Assembly (NCBI GenBank): GCA_965208275.1
Contig: OZ242331.1
Location: 4,030,001 to 4,094,000, forward strand
Source: Bin5 sp022827195
GTDB lineage: Bacteria; Chloroflexota; Anaerolineae; Caldilineales; Caldilineaceae
Direction of reading: 5' to 3'
DNA length: 64,000 nucleotides
The notes beneath the pieces were generated by a model. The model was not told the origin of the DNA. It saw nothing but the letters and a program-made list of their open reading frames with translations, and did no database searches. Position numbers and translations under genes: made by a program. Shown one piece after another: positions 35,010 to 43,929 of the stretch; within the stretch, counting starts at the first letter, position 1; every line of letters starts with the position of its first letter.

Positions 35010-35091
35010 GACCGGGAGCCGGCTGCGCGCGGCGCAAAGACGCCTGCGCCGCCGCACAGTTCACCGACCGCCGGACAAAGGACAGAGACTC

Positions 35092-36618
35092 TTGGAAATG
35101 GAGCTACGGGTTCAGCAGGGGAATATCGCCGACGTAGAGGTCGATCTGATCGTCGTCAACCTGTTTGCCGGCGTGACCGTGCCAGGCGGCGCGACGGGCG
35201 CAGTGGACCGGTCGTTGGACGGCGAGATCAGCCAGCTGATTGCAACGGGAGATTTCACCGGCGAGGCCGAGACGACGGCCCTGCTTTACGCGCGCGGGCG
35301 GCTGACCGCGCCGCGCGTGCTGGTGGTTGGCCTGGGGGGCAGCGGGCAGTTCGGCCTCGCGCAGATTCGGCGGGCGGCCGCGGTCGGCGCGCAGGCCGCG
35401 GCTAAAGTGAAGGGCGTACAGACGATCGCCACTATCGTGCACGGGGCGGGCATTGCCGGTCACGACGCCGACGCGGCCGCGCAGGAGGTGGCGTTGGGAA
35501 CGCTGCTGGCCAGCTACCGGCCCAAACTGTATCGACGCGAAGGGGCGGCACAAGGGTTGACGAACTGCACGGTGGTCGAATTCAGCGAGGCCAAACTGGC
35601 CGACGTTGAGCGCGGCGTGGCGAGAGGCGAGGCGATCGGGCGGGCGGTCTACACAGCCCGCGATCTGGTCAACGAGCCGCCCAATGTGCTGACACCGCTT
35701 GAAATGGCCGCCCGCGCCCAAGCCATGGCTTCCGATGTGGGCCTGGAGAGCGCGGTTCTCGACGAGGCCGCGATGGAGGATGCCGGCATGGGCATTCTGC
35801 TGGCGGTGAGCGTAGGCAGCGCCAATCCGGCGCAGTTCATCATTCTGGAGCACGCGCCCGCCGGTCATGACGGGGAGGCGCCGCTCGTCTTCGTCGGCAA
35901 AGGGATCACCTTCGACACCGGCGGCATCAGTCTCAAACGTGTGGGCGGAATGTGGCAGATGAAGGGCGATATGGGCGGGGCCGCGGCCGTGATCGGCGCG
36001 CTGGAGGCAGTAGGACGGCTCAATCTGCCGCGGCGGGTGATCGGGGTGGCGCCATGCGTGGAAAATATGCCCGACGGCAAGGCGTTCCGGCCCGGCGACA
36101 TCGTCACCGGCATGACGGGCAAGACCGCGGAGATCATCAGCACCGACGCGGAGGGACGCCTGATACTGGCGGACGCGCTGGCCTACACGGCCCGCTTCAA
36201 TCCCGCCGCGGCCGTCGACCTGGCGACGCTGACAGGCGCAGTCGGGACCGCGCTGGGGCATCACGTGCGGGCCGGCCTGTTCAGCAACGACAGCGCGCTG
36301 CAGCAGGCGTTGATGGCCGCAGGTGACCGCAGCGGCGAGCGGCTATGGCCCTTGCCGATGGATGAGGAGTACGAGAAGCCCATCAGAAGCGACATGGCGG
36401 AAGTGAAGAACAGCGCGGGGCGGGAAGGCGGATTAAGCAGCAGCGCCAAGTTTATCCAGCATTTCACCGAAGGTTACCCCTGGGCACACCTCGACATCGC
36501 CAATATGGTGCTGGCGGACAGCCGGATCAACGCGGAAACGCCCAAGGGCGCGACAGGCTACGGCGTGCGGCTGCTGGTCGAGCTGGCGGAGCGGTACACG
36601 GCGGGCCCTCCGTCGTAG
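35092..36618 (+). CDS. pepA: Leucyl aminopeptidase (M17 family)
   Basis: A 508-residue cytosolic dizinc aminopeptidase that removes N-terminal residues from peptides; hexameric in the family. Catalytic and metal residues: VGKGITFDTGGISLK (K and D), MKGDMGGAAAV, and TDAEGRLILADALAY, where the usual NTDAEGRL reads STDAEGRL. C-terminal GYPWAHLDIANMV fits the family. TTG at 35092, 9 nt after AAAGGA, is preferred over the ATG two codons later. Likely same unit as the aminotransferase upstream. Confidence 0.95.
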   Translation: MEMELRVQQGNIADVEVDLIVVNLFAGVTVPGGATGAVDRSLDGEISQLIATGDFTGEAETTALLYARGRLTAPRVLVVGLGGSGQFGLAQIRRAAAVGAQAAAKVKGVQTIATIVHGAGIAGHDADAAAQEVALGTLLASYRPKLYRREGAAQGLTNCTVVEFSEAKLADVERGVARGEAIGRAVYTARDLVNEPPNVLTPLEMAARAQAMASDVGLESAVLDEAAMEDAGMGILLAVSVGSANPAQFIILEHAPAGHDGEAPLVFVGKGITFDTGGISLKRVGGMWQMKGDMGGAAAVIGALEAVGRLNLPRRVIGVAPCVENMPDGKAFRPGDIVTGMTGKTAEIISTDAEGRLILADALAYTARFNPAAAVDLATLTGAVGTALGHHVRAGLFSNDSALQQALMAAGDRSGERLWPLPMDEEYEKPIRSDMAEVKNSAGREGGLSSSAKFIQHFTEGYPWAHLDIANMVLADSRINAETPKGATGYGVRLLVELAERYTAGPPS

Positions 36619-36667
36619 GCGCGTGGAAAAGCAAAGCCCGGGAAGCACGAGAGCAGGAGAGAAGGCA

Positions 36668-37411
36668 ATGGCGAATCGATCTTTACGACGGCTGGGCTGG
36701 ACCGTGCTGGGAGGGCTGCTGGCGGCCGCGGCCTTGCCCAATGTTGCGCAGGCGGCAGGTCTGGACCAGTTGGTGGAAACCGAACTCGCGCCGATCGTGC
36801 CGGCGATGATTCCGCTGCTTGGCGCGGCCGCCGGCATTGAGCGCCTGCTCGAACTCGGCTGGCACTATCTCGAGTGGGGCGCGCTCCGTTTTCTCGGCTG
36901 GCGACCCAGTGATCTCAAATCGCCCGGCTATGTCGCCTTCAAGCGCAGCACCAGCCTCCTGGCCGGCATCTTCCTCGGCGTGGTTGTCGCCAACTACAGC
37001 GGCATGCGCCTGATGAGCTACCTCAACCAGTCACTGCCCGGCTTCCTCGATCAGGTCCCCGACCTGTGGGATATTCTCGTCACAGGGGTGATGGTTGGCG
37101 CCGGCACCAAGCCGACCCACGACATATTGGGGATCATCACCCAGCTGAAGAACCTGATCGGGAGCACCGCGCTGAAGCAGAAGGAACAGGCCGGCGCCGC
37201 GCTCGCCGACAGTATCCTCAAGCTGCGCCAGGCCGATGCGCCCGCGTCCTACCAGGTCGATGTGCCGGGCGTAGGCGCGACACAGGTGCCCGGCGCCGCG
37301 GGCCAGGCGCCCCGCAACCGCATGCTCGACGAGACCGGCGGCAGACGCCGCGAACGCAATATCGACCGCTATGCGAACGCGCTGCATGATAATCTATACA
37401 GCAGTGGATGA
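36668..37411 (+). CDS. Uncharacterised membrane protein with signal peptide
   Basis: A 247-residue protein with an N-terminal signal segment (WTVLGGLLAAAALPNVAQAA), a membrane stretch near residues 30-50 (PIVPAMIPLLGAAAGIERLL), a second near 90-105 (SLLAGIFLGVVVANYSG) and a third near 125-140 (DILVTGVMVGAGTKPTHD). A basic, Gly/Ala-rich cytoplasmic or periplasmic tail follows. The GAGTKPTHD segment looks conserved but I do not recognise the family. ATG at 36668 follows AGGAGAGAAGGC. It comes 49 nt after pepA on the same strand. No function assigned. Confidence 0.7.
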   Translation: MANRSLRRLGWTVLGGLLAAAALPNVAQAAGLDQLVETELAPIVPAMIPLLGAAAGIERLLELGWHYLEWGALRFLGWRPSDLKSPGYVAFKRSTSLLAGIFLGVVVANYSGMRLMSYLNQSLPGFLDQVPDLWDILVTGVMVGAGTKPTHDILGIITQLKNLIGSTALKQKEQAGAALADSILKLRQADAPASYQVDVPGVGATQVPGAAGQAPRNRMLDETGGRRRERNIDRYANALHDNLYSSG

Positions 37412-37465
37412 GGAGAAAGGCTTACCGGCTGAATTATCGGAGCTGGCGCTGCGCAAAGGGCGAGC

Positions 37466-37618
37466 TTTGAAATTCACGCCCGGCTCTGGTTGAAGTTACA
37501 GCGGATGTATAATCTGAACGTCACCCTGCACAGGATAGACATCAGCCCGAACGAGCCGCTCGTTCGGATGTCGATCTTTAACGGATTAGGCCGAAAATCA
37601 AGCCGGACGAATGTGTGA
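37466..37618 (+). pseudogene. C-terminal remnant of a HigA-type antitoxin
   Basis: This frame reads EIHARLWLKLQRMYNLNV then DISPNEPLVRMS before a stop at 37616. The intact HigA encoded on the opposite strand 70 nt away ends with WLNLQRMYDLEVARSKTDIS and AIEPLVQVSG. The match covers about 30 residues with no helix-turn-helix upstream, so only the tail of a second, inverted higA copy remains. Confidence 0.7.
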
Positions 37619-37685
37619 GGAAGAGGGGAGATTGCAGACGCGCTGCCTCTGCGCCATTTGAGCTCTTATTTCGGCGTTGGCCTTC

Positions 37686-38039
37686 CTAACCGGATACTTG
37701 GACAAGCGGTTCGATTGCGCTGATGTCCGTTTTGCTCCGGGCGACCTCCAAGTCGTACATTCTCTGCAAATTCAGCCAGTATTCGGGAGTCGTCCCAAGG
37801 GCCCGCCCGATGCGCAGCGCAGAGTCCACCGTAATCGACCGGCGGCAGTTGACAATATCGTGGACGCGAATCGGCGGCACGCCTATCGTCTTGGCCAAGC
37901 GATATTGCGTGATGCCCAGCTCATGCAGTATCTCCGCCAGATGCTCCCCCGGGTGAATGGGCCCTTCAACTTCTGCCGCGTTCTCCGTTACGTTGGACTG
38001 CTTCGCTTTGATTGCCGTGTCTTTCAGTTCAGGCGACAT
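37686..38039 (-). CDS. higA: HigA-type antitoxin (XRE family)
   Basis: A 117-residue antitoxin with a HigA helix-turn-helix: HPGEHLAEILHELGITQYRL, VPPIRVHDIVNCRRSITVD, RALGTTPEYWLNLQRMYDLEVA. HigA binds and neutralises HigB and represses the operon. An N-terminal extension of about 28 acidic residues precedes the core. It starts 11 nt after the higB stop, the typical toxin-first higBA order. Regulation is supported by an operator-like inverted repeat upstream of higB. Confidence 0.93.
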   Translation of the reverse strand: MSPELKDTAIKAKQSNVTENAAEVEGPIHPGEHLAEILHELGITQYRLAKTIGVPPIRVHDIVNCRRSITVDSALRIGRALGTTPEYWLNLQRMYDLEVARSKTDISAIEPLVQVSG

Positions 38040-38050
38040 CTCGTTTATCC

Positions 38051-38329
38051 TCAGTGATAATCGGTGACTTCGATCTCCATGGCGCCCCGTTCAGTCCAAT
38101 AGAAGCAAACCCGCCACTGGCTGTTGATGCGGATGCTGTACTGCCCCTTTCGGTCACCCCGCAGCGGTTCCAGCCTGTGGGAGGGAGGCAGCCGAAGGTC
38201 GGTGAGCACCGCAGCTGCCACCACCCTTTGCAGCCTCATCCGCGCCCGGCGATGGATTTCGGGTGGGAAACGTCGGACCCGCTGTCCATCGAACAGTCTT
38301 CGTGTATCCTCGTTCCTGAATCGCTTCAC
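38051..38329 (-). CDS. higB: HigB-type mRNA interferase toxin
   Basis: A 92-residue toxin of the RelE/HigB superfamily which cleaves mRNA in translating ribosomes. Family motifs: DTRRLFDGQRVRRFPPEIHRRA, LTDLRLPPSHRLEPLRGDRKG and YSIRINSQWRVCFYW, with the arginine and basic pair of the active site present. Full length suggests activity. The GTG start at 38329 abuts the operator repeat, leaving a very short leader. Confidence 0.93.
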   Translation of the reverse strand: MKRFRNEDTRRLFDGQRVRRFPPEIHRRARMRLQRVVAAAVLTDLRLPPSHRLEPLRGDRKGQYSIRINSQWRVCFYWTERGAMEIEVTDYH

Positions 38330-38330
38330 T

Positions 38331-38366
38331 GATTGCGATAATAACGCAATCCGTTACGAATGCAAA
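38331..38366 (-). promoter_or_regulatory. higBA promoter and operator
   Basis: A perfect inverted repeat GATTGCG-(7)-CGCAATC (38331-38351) overlaps a minus-strand -10 TATTAT (38338-38343). A TTTGCA -35 (38361-38366) lies 17 nt away. HigA binding here would block RNA polymerase; the start codon of higB follows directly. Confidence 0.7.
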
Positions 38367-38545
38367 GTCACCGACAAAAAGGTTGACATTGGACTTCACT
38401 GTCTGGACGCTCTGGAACCAGAACATGGATTGGCTGGATCTGATCTCTTTCTACCATGCCTTTCAAGGCATTCGCGGTCCGGACGGTTAGCCGTCCGGCT
38501 ATTCAGAATATGACTCGGGAGGATGAGAGGAGATGGCTCGGACGA

Positions 38546-38809
38546 CTAAGCGAACTCGAATACATGCATGGCAGTGGACTTCGATGCCTCCGTCTGGCCG
38601 TGCACCAAGAGTCGGATCTTCTCCGTAGTCTCGCGGCTGAAGGACTGTTCTCCACAACGGGCGCAGACGGCAACAGGAATCTTATCCACAAGGACATATT
38701 GTCCATCGATCTGAAAGATTTCAGCCGCCAATTCGTTTTGGCTCTCCTCCGCATGACAGACCGCGCAAGAAGACACTCTTGCCTCGGCGTCGAAGTCCCG
38801 GTTGTGCAT
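38546..38809 (-). CDS. YgiT-type zinc-finger protein, orphan antitoxin
   Basis: An 87-residue protein with two C-x2-C pairs (SCAVCHAE and AVCARCGEQSFS), the YgiT/MqsA-type zinc-finger domain, which in antitoxins neutralises a small toxin, usually of the DUF4258 family. No such toxin gene is adjacent: upstream is the end of an AIM24 gene only 50 nt away, downstream is higBA. The C-terminal helix-turn-helix of full MqsA is also missing, as expected for this short subtype. No clear ribosome-binding site before the ATG. Probably a relict of a toxin-antitoxin pair. Confidence 0.75.
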   Translation of the reverse strand: MHNRDFDAEARVSSCAVCHAEESQNELAAEIFQIDGQYVLVDKIPVAVCARCGEQSFSRETTEKIRLLVHGQTEASKSTAMHVFEFA

Positions 38810-38859
38810 AAATTGTTTTCGCTCGCAGCGGGCACTGCGCCCGGGCAGCCAGGAACCGG

Positions 38860-39597
38860 CTAGCGCCCCCCAAACAGCTGACCCAGATCGACGTTGCCGC
38901 CGCCGCTGGCGCCCTTCCCGCCAACCTGCGGCATGTACTGCGCGACCTTCTGCGCCAGTTTGTCCATCGGCATCGTCTGCAAATAGGCCTTGCCCGGACC
39001 CCGCAGCGTCGCCAGGAACAAACCCTCACCGCCCAACAGAATGTTCCTGAACCCGCGCACGATCTCGACATCGAAATCGACCGTCGGCTCGAACATCGCC
39101 ACGTGGCCCGTATCGACGCGCAGGAGTTCGCCCGGCTGCAGCTCCTTGATCAGGATCTCGCCATCGAAGTTGACGAACGCCCTGCCGGGGCCGGTCAGGC
39201 GCTGCAGCATGAAACCTTCGCCGCCGAACAGGCCCGCGCCGAGCCGCTTGCGAAAGTGAAGGTCAAGATCGACGCTCTTTTCGGCACACAGGAACGAGTC
39301 CTTCTGCACAATCACCGACTGACCGCCGGCCAGGTCCAGATCGAGAATCTTGCCGGGAAACTCGGCCGAGAAGGCGACCTCGCCGACGCCGCGGTTGACA
39401 AAGTAATCGACCACGAAAAGAGATTCGCCGGAGATCGCGCGTTTGAACATCCGTCCCAAACCGCCGCCGGTGTTGGTCTCCATCTCGACGGCCTCGGTCA
39501 TCCAGCTCATACCGCCGGAGGAGGAGTAGATGCGGTCTTCCGGGTTGAGTGTGACGGTAACGACCGGCAGGGTCGTGCCTTCGATCCGATATTGCAT
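38860..39597 (-). CDS. AIM24 family protein
   Basis: A 245-residue cytoplasmic beta-helix/beta-sandwich protein of the AIM24 (TIGR00266) family. Typical parts: VTVTLNPEDRIYSSSGGMSWM, RMFKRAISGESLFVVDYF, LAGGQSVIVQKDSFLCAE, FMLQRLTGPGRAFVNFDGE and GGEGLFLATLRGPGKAYLQT. It ends with a Gly-rich tail. Function in bacteria is unknown; the yeast relative is mitochondrial. ATG follows GTGAGGAGC. It stands upstream of the orphan YgiT-type gene but probably forms its own unit. Confidence 0.92.
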   Translation of the reverse strand: MQYRIEGTTLPVVTVTLNPEDRIYSSSGGMSWMTEAVEMETNTGGGLGRMFKRAISGESLFVVDYFVNRGVGEVAFSAEFPGKILDLDLAGGQSVIVQKDSFLCAEKSVDLDLHFRKRLGAGLFGGEGFMLQRLTGPGRAFVNFDGEILIKELQPGELLRVDTGHVAMFEPTVDFDVEIVRGFRNILLGGEGLFLATLRGPGKAYLQTMPMDKLAQKVAQYMPQVGGKGASGGGNVDLGQLFGGR

Positions 39598-39700
39598 GTT
39601 TTCTGCTCCTCACCCGGTTCCAGGAACCGGGTCTTCGTTTCAAAAACGCGAACCGTCTTGGGTGAAGTCACCGCAGACGAATCACGGGAAAATGTCGCTC

Positions 39701-40471
39701 TCAGCGCACGCAGCCGTTGAACGTACGGCCCTGGATGTGGTGATAGACCGGCCCTTCGCCGTCCCTCGTGTACTTCGAGCGGGACGACATGTAGGAGAGG
39801 GCGATCGCCCGGCGCCAGCGGTCGGAACGGTTGGGCGCAGTGTAGTGAAGCAGCAGCGAGTGGAAGAATAGCCCGCCGCCGGCCTTCACCGGCGCCAGCC
39901 GCATATCGGCCTCGTCGTAATAGTCCGGGTCCACCACGTAGTCGTCGGTCACGTCGATGTGCGGCTGCGGCCCCCACTTGTGACTGCCGGGGATAGCCGC
40001 CATGCAACCGTTCTCAGCCGTCGCGTCGTCCAAGGCGAACCAGCAGGAACAGAGGTCCATCGGCTCGATCGGCCAGTAGGGCGAGTCCTGGTGCATGCCC
40101 TTGGCCGAGCCGACTTCGGGCGGCTTCAACAGCAGCGCGTTGCGGAACATCTTGATGTCCGGCCCGACGATCTGCTCGAGAATACCGATGATGTTCCTGT
40201 TGCTGCCCAGCGCGTTGAAACGATCATCGGACTCGACCAGGCCGTCGATCTTGCGGATGCCGTCGCCCGGCGTCTCGACGTGCAGTTCACCCCGCTGGAC
40301 GCGCGGCTCGATCTGCACCTGGAGCTGCTCCTGTGAGCGCCCGCCGTGCGTGTACTCGCGCAGGCGGTTGCGCAGCCCCTCGACCTCCTGGGCATCCAGC
40401 AGCCCTTCGACGACGAGAAAGCCGTCGCGGCGGTAACTATCAAGTTGCTCCTGCGTCAGTTGCATTGCCAT
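39701..40471 (-). CDS. Phytanoyl-CoA dioxygenase (PhyH) family protein
   Basis: A 256-residue Fe(II)/2-oxoglutarate oxygenase. The metal facial triad appears as HQD in GSAKGMHQDSPYWPI and a distal His in GLFFHSLLLHYTAPN; R of DRWRRAIALSY would bind 2-oxoglutarate. Such proteins hydroxylate diverse small molecules; phytanoyl-CoA is not implied. It begins QLTQEQLDSYRRDGFLVVEG, the common PhyH start. AAGGAGAGAG precedes the ATG. It follows a GH4 gene by 19 nt on the same strand, so the two are likely co-expressed. Confidence 0.9.
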   Translation of the reverse strand: MAMQLTQEQLDSYRRDGFLVVEGLLDAQEVEGLRNRLREYTHGGRSQEQLQVQIEPRVQRGELHVETPGDGIRKIDGLVESDDRFNALGSNRNIIGILEQIVGPDIKMFRNALLLKPPEVGSAKGMHQDSPYWPIEPMDLCSCWFALDDATAENGCMAAIPGSHKWGPQPHIDVTDDYVVDPDYYDEADMRLAPVKAGGGLFFHSLLLHYTAPNRSDRWRRAIALSYMSSRSKYTRDGEGPVYHHIQGRTFNGCVR

Positions 40472-40490
40472 CTCTCTCCTTGGTCCTGAA

Positions 40491-42050
40491 TCAGGCCGGT
40501 TCCTTTGTCATTTCGCCCTTGTCGGCGGCCGCTGCGTTGAGCGTGGCCGCGGCCTTGTCCTGCGCCATCTCGCTGACGCTCTTGGTATGAAGTCGGGCCG
40601 CGCCTTTCCAACCTTCGCGCAGGCGCGCGCGGGTATTGTTACGCGCGGCCGCGTCCAGCCGCGCCTGGGCCGCGGAGATCTGCTGTTGGTACTGCGGCAG
40701 CCAGCGCGCCTGGGCCACAAGCATCTCATCGGTCATCTGCCAAATTTCCTCGGGATTGCAGACGGCCGCGGTCAGCGGGTCATGCAGCATCGCCTGTTTC
40801 AGCAGCATGACATCGCCGTGCACCGCTGCCTCGACCGCCATGCGCTGCACCTGCACACTGGCCGCGCATGTTGCCGCGCAGGCCAGCGGCAGGTCGCCCA
40901 CAACCGGCATGTTGATGCCGTTCTTGTCGACATAGCCGGGGACCTCGATGCAACAGCCGTCGGGCAGGTTGGTGATATGGCCCCTGTTGATGACGTTGAA
41001 GTGGCCGCGGTAGGGGCGGCCCGTCTCCAGGCCCTCGATGATGTAGGAGCCGTGCTCCTCGCTGCGCTTGTCCTGCGTGATGCGCGGCGACTCCTGTTTG
41101 AGCCAGTTGGGGAAGTCGGTCTCGAACCAGTTGCGCCCCTCGGTGCAGACGCGCAAATAGCCGCCCGTCTCGCCGTTGATCCAGCGCGAAAGGTCGATCC
41201 AGTCGTTGATCTCATCCGGGCGCTTGCGATACCAGGGCACGTATTCGCTGACGTGGCCGTTGGACTCGGTCGTGTAGTAGCCGAAGCGCCGGATCATGTC
41301 GATGCGCAGCTTCTCGGTGGTGGGGTACTCGGAATGGCCCTCGAACAACTCCAGCATGCGCGGCACCATGTCGATGCCGCGCCATTCGACGCGGATGTAC
41401 CAGGTCTGGTGATTGATGCCGGCGCAAATGATGTCGACCTCGTCGCGGTGCAGCGTTTCATCGCCCGCGATCAGCCCCTCCCGTCTGGCCCACGCCTCGA
41501 TGCAGCGCGTGATCTGCCAGTGACCGCCCTGCACACCGTGGCAGAGGCCGACCGTGCGCACGCCGCCGTACTGGTTGCAGGCCCAGACGTTCATCGCCAT
41601 CGGGTTCGAGTAGTTGAGGAAGAGGGCGTCGGGTTTGGCTACTTCGCGGATGTCGTCGCACATGTTCAGCAGCGCGGGGATGGTGCGCTGGCCGTACATG
41701 ATGCCGCCGGCGCAGATCGTATCGCCGACACACTGATCGATGCCGTATTTCAGCGGGATGTCGATGTCGAGCTGGAACGCGTCGAGGCCGCCCTGGCGCA
41801 CGACCGAGATCACGTAGTCGGCCCCGGCAATCGCCTCGCGCTGGTCTGTAGTCGGGGCAATGGTGGCCGGCAGGCCGTTGGCGTCGATGTCGCGCTGCGC
41901 CAGCTGCATCACCATTTCCAGGTTGCCGGCGTTGATGTCCATGAAAGCAAAGTGGGTATCGGCCAGTTCAGGCACGGCCAGGATGTCGTGCATCAGCTTG
42001 CGGGTGAAGCCGATCGAACCGGCGCCGATCATTGCGATCTTTATCGGCAT
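40491..42050 (-). CDS. Glycoside hydrolase family 4 (alpha-glucosidase/galactosidase-like)
   Basis: A 519-residue GH4 enzyme, which uses NAD and a divalent metal to hydrolyse glycosides through transient oxidation at C3. The Rossmann motif IAMIGAGSIGFTRKLMHD, metal-binding residues within VGLCHGVQGG and CAGINHQTWYIRV, and NYSNPMAMNVWAC are present. A long C-terminal helix region (residues about 450-519) is a bit longer than usual. It starts 162 nt downstream of an SDR gene and is followed by PhyH, forming a small sugar or glycoside operon. Anomer and sugar specificity are not decidable from sequence alone. Confidence 0.93.
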   Translation of the reverse strand: MPIKIAMIGAGSIGFTRKLMHDILAVPELADTHFAFMDINAGNLEMVMQLAQRDIDANGLPATIAPTTDQREAIAGADYVISVVRQGGLDAFQLDIDIPLKYGIDQCVGDTICAGGIMYGQRTIPALLNMCDDIREVAKPDALFLNYSNPMAMNVWACNQYGGVRTVGLCHGVQGGHWQITRCIEAWARREGLIAGDETLHRDEVDIICAGINHQTWYIRVEWRGIDMVPRMLELFEGHSEYPTTEKLRIDMIRRFGYYTTESNGHVSEYVPWYRKRPDEINDWIDLSRWINGETGGYLRVCTEGRNWFETDFPNWLKQESPRITQDKRSEEHGSYIIEGLETGRPYRGHFNVINRGHITNLPDGCCIEVPGYVDKNGINMPVVGDLPLACAATCAASVQVQRMAVEAAVHGDVMLLKQAMLHDPLTAAVCNPEEIWQMTDEMLVAQARWLPQYQQQISAAQARLDAAARNNTRARLREGWKGAARLHTKSVSEMAQDKAAATLNAAAADKGEMTKEPA

Positions 42051-42212
42051 GCGAGAGTTCTCCAGATGGAATTCATAGATTTCCTGTTGCGCGATCCATT
42101 ATACGACAACAGGAGAAGAGATTCACAGAGAAGAGGCAAGTGAGCAAGAAGAGAAGGGACAATCGCAGGAGGGGATCACACCCATTCGCGCCGCTGTTTA
42201 TTCACGCAGGTC

Positions 42213-42968
42213 TCAGCGCGTAAAGAGGTTGCGGCGCAGGTAGCGGGCATCATCGGAGGCAAGGAATGCGAGGAGCGCGCCGACGCCTTCCGGGTCCCCC
42301 AGCTGGGCGCGCGCATCTTCCAGGTCAAAGGCCTTGCCCTGGGCCTCTGCCGATTCACGCAACTGCCTCAATTTCAGCTCAGTCTCGATGCTGCCGGGAC
42401 AGACGACGTTGACGCGGATGCCCTTGCGCGCCAGGTGTTGTTCCAGCGTCATTCCCATCCCGTTTACCGCGCCCTTGCTGGTCCCGTACGCGATCGAGGA
42501 ACTGCCGCCCTGCACGCCGGCCCCCGAGCCGACCAGCAGGACCACGCCGCGCCCGCTCTCCACCAGCAGAGGATACGCCTCCTTGACACAGAGGAAAACG
42601 CCGCGCACGTTGACCGCCAACACCTCGTCGAAGACCTCGACCGGAAACGCGTCGGGAAGCAGCATCGGCCCCTGCAGGACACCGGCCGAACAGATCAGCA
42701 CGTCGAGCCGGCCATGACGCTCCTTCACGTCATTGAAAACCAGCTGCGCATCCTCGTGCTTGCGCACGTCCAGCCGCTGATAGCGCGCCCTGCAGCCCTC
42801 AGCCCGCAGCGACGCGGCCAGCGCCTCGCCGGTCTCGTCCTTGATATCGGTGATGATCACCTCGGCCCCGCGCTGCGCGCACAGGCGTGCGCTGGCGCCG
42901 CCTATGCCCTGCGCGCCGCCGGTGATGAGGATGACCTTGTTTTCAACGTCCGCGGCAGTCGTTGTCAT
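42213..42968 (-). CDS. Short-chain dehydrogenase/reductase
   Basis: A 251-residue classical SDR. The cofactor loop is VILITGGAQGIGGASARL, NAG-equivalent CSAGVLQGP, and catalytic residues occur in VGSGAGVQGGSSS and YGTSKGAV; PGSIETELK follows. The acid at the end of strand two (TDIKDE) suggests NAD rather than NADP. The C-terminus ends in RYLRRNLFTR without the common GG-Q motif. No good ribosome-binding site is apparent for the ATG at 42968, which lies next to a TAGTGG-type repeat. Substrate unknown; its neighbours suggest sugar metabolism. Confidence 0.92.
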   Translation of the reverse strand: MTTTAADVENKVILITGGAQGIGGASARLCAQRGAEVIITDIKDETGEALAASLRAEGCRARYQRLDVRKHEDAQLVFNDVKERHGRLDVLICSAGVLQGPMLLPDAFPVEVFDEVLAVNVRGVFLCVKEAYPLLVESGRGVVLLVGSGAGVQGGSSSIAYGTSKGAVNGMGMTLEQHLARKGIRVNVVCPGSIETELKLRQLRESAEAQGKAFDLEDARAQLGDPEGVGALLAFLASDDARYLRRNLFTR

Positions 42969-42974
42969 GGAAGT

Positions 42975-43009
42975 GTAGTGGGTAGTGAATAGTGGCTAGT
43001 GGTCAGTGA
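42975..43009. repeat. TAGTGG/TAGTGAA low-complexity repeat
   Basis: Four near-copies of TAGTGRA/TAGTGG follow one another immediately upstream of the SDR gene. The same kind of sequence recurs at 55156-55192 and, more diverged, at 55411-55450 and near 18770, so it is a dispersed intergenic repeat family. Confidence 0.6.
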
Positions 43010-43203
43010 TTCGTGATACATATGTGGCACGGGTGCACAGTACCACAGGCAGGGGGAGACGGGAAAAATGCAGGGCATTTCGCTTGGGTTGATACGGGGT
43101 GTGGATTGCGTTGGGAATTTCGGCGTTGTATAGTCAGTGCGCACCGCGGCAGCGGCCATGCAAAGTTATCCGGCGGCCCGGGATACACGATGAGGTATCG
43201 AGC

Positions 43204-43830
43204 ATGTCGAGCGAAACGACTTCGTTCGCCCAGATAATGTCCAACTTCACGCAACGCGCCGAGGACGCGGCGGTCGGGGCCTTGGAGCACATTCTCTCCA
43301 GTTCTGGGGCGGCGCGCGCAGCGCTGGCGGACACACTGCGCGAGGGCGGAACAACGGTCGATTCGATAGCCGAGGTGCGGACGCAGGCTGCCGGCGAAGA
43401 TACCAATGCCCCGTACTTCGTCTGTCTTGACGACAACGGGGCCGAACGGATACTGATTGAGGCCAGGTTCTGGACCGACCTTGCGCCAGACCAGCCGAAC
43501 GCCTATCTCAAACGGCTCAAAGCACCATCGCGCAGCCGCCCTGTCGCGGTCCTGTTCGTGGCACCGGCGGCACGGCTGGAAGCGCTGTGGGGAGAGTTGA
43601 ACCTGCACGCGGACAGGGAGTTCCAACTCTTCGTCGTCACAACGCCGACCGGTCTGCACGCTGCCACGGTAGCCGGCGGAGACCGCCGCCTGATGTTGAC
43701 CAGCTGGGCCAAACTGCTGGGTCTTATGGATTGGAAAGCCAACAGGGCCGCGGACCGGACGGCCGAAGAGAAAGTCAGACAGCTACGCGAGTTCAGTGAC
43801 CGCGTAAACGCTGAGGCTTCATCGCCTTAG
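43204..43830 (+). CDS. Short PD-(D/E)XK-type paralogue with altered active site
   Basis: A 208-residue protein that aligns without gaps over its first 90 residues to the N-terminal domain of the longer gene downstream (SETTSFAQI, ALEHILSSSGAARAALAD, then ILIEARFW). That domain looks like a PD-(D/E)XK nuclease core. At the two key positions it has Y71 instead of D (NAPYFVC against IPDLVC) and R88 instead of K (EAR against EAK). It is therefore probably catalytically dead. It lacks the C-terminal repeats of its partner. ATG at 43204 opens the aligned region. It may act as regulator or immunity partner; function not known. Confidence 0.7.
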   Translation: MSSETTSFAQIMSNFTQRAEDAAVGALEHILSSSGAARAALADTLREGGTTVDSIAEVRTQAAGEDTNAPYFVCLDDNGAERILIEARFWTDLAPDQPNAYLKRLKAPSRSRPVAVLFVAPAARLEALWGELNLHADREFQLFVVTTPTGLHAATVAGGDRRLMLTSWAKLLGLMDWKANRAADRTAEEKVRQLREFSDRVNAEASSP

Positions 43831-43929
43831 CATTGAGAGTATCCGGGTCGGAATACACAGAGCGGGAAATCGACCTGCAATAACCTGTCGATGACGCCAA
43901 CATCCGAGAATCAAGAAAGGCCGCCTTTC

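Noticed and set aside
40587..42143. A 518-codon plus-strand frame opposite the GH4 gene
   Set aside because: GC-rich antisense shadow; the minus strand carries all GH4 motifs.
43099..43203. Longer N-terminus for the short PD-(D/E)XK paralogue
   Set aside because: Alignment with the long paralogue begins at ATG 43204; the 35 upstream codons have no counterpart.
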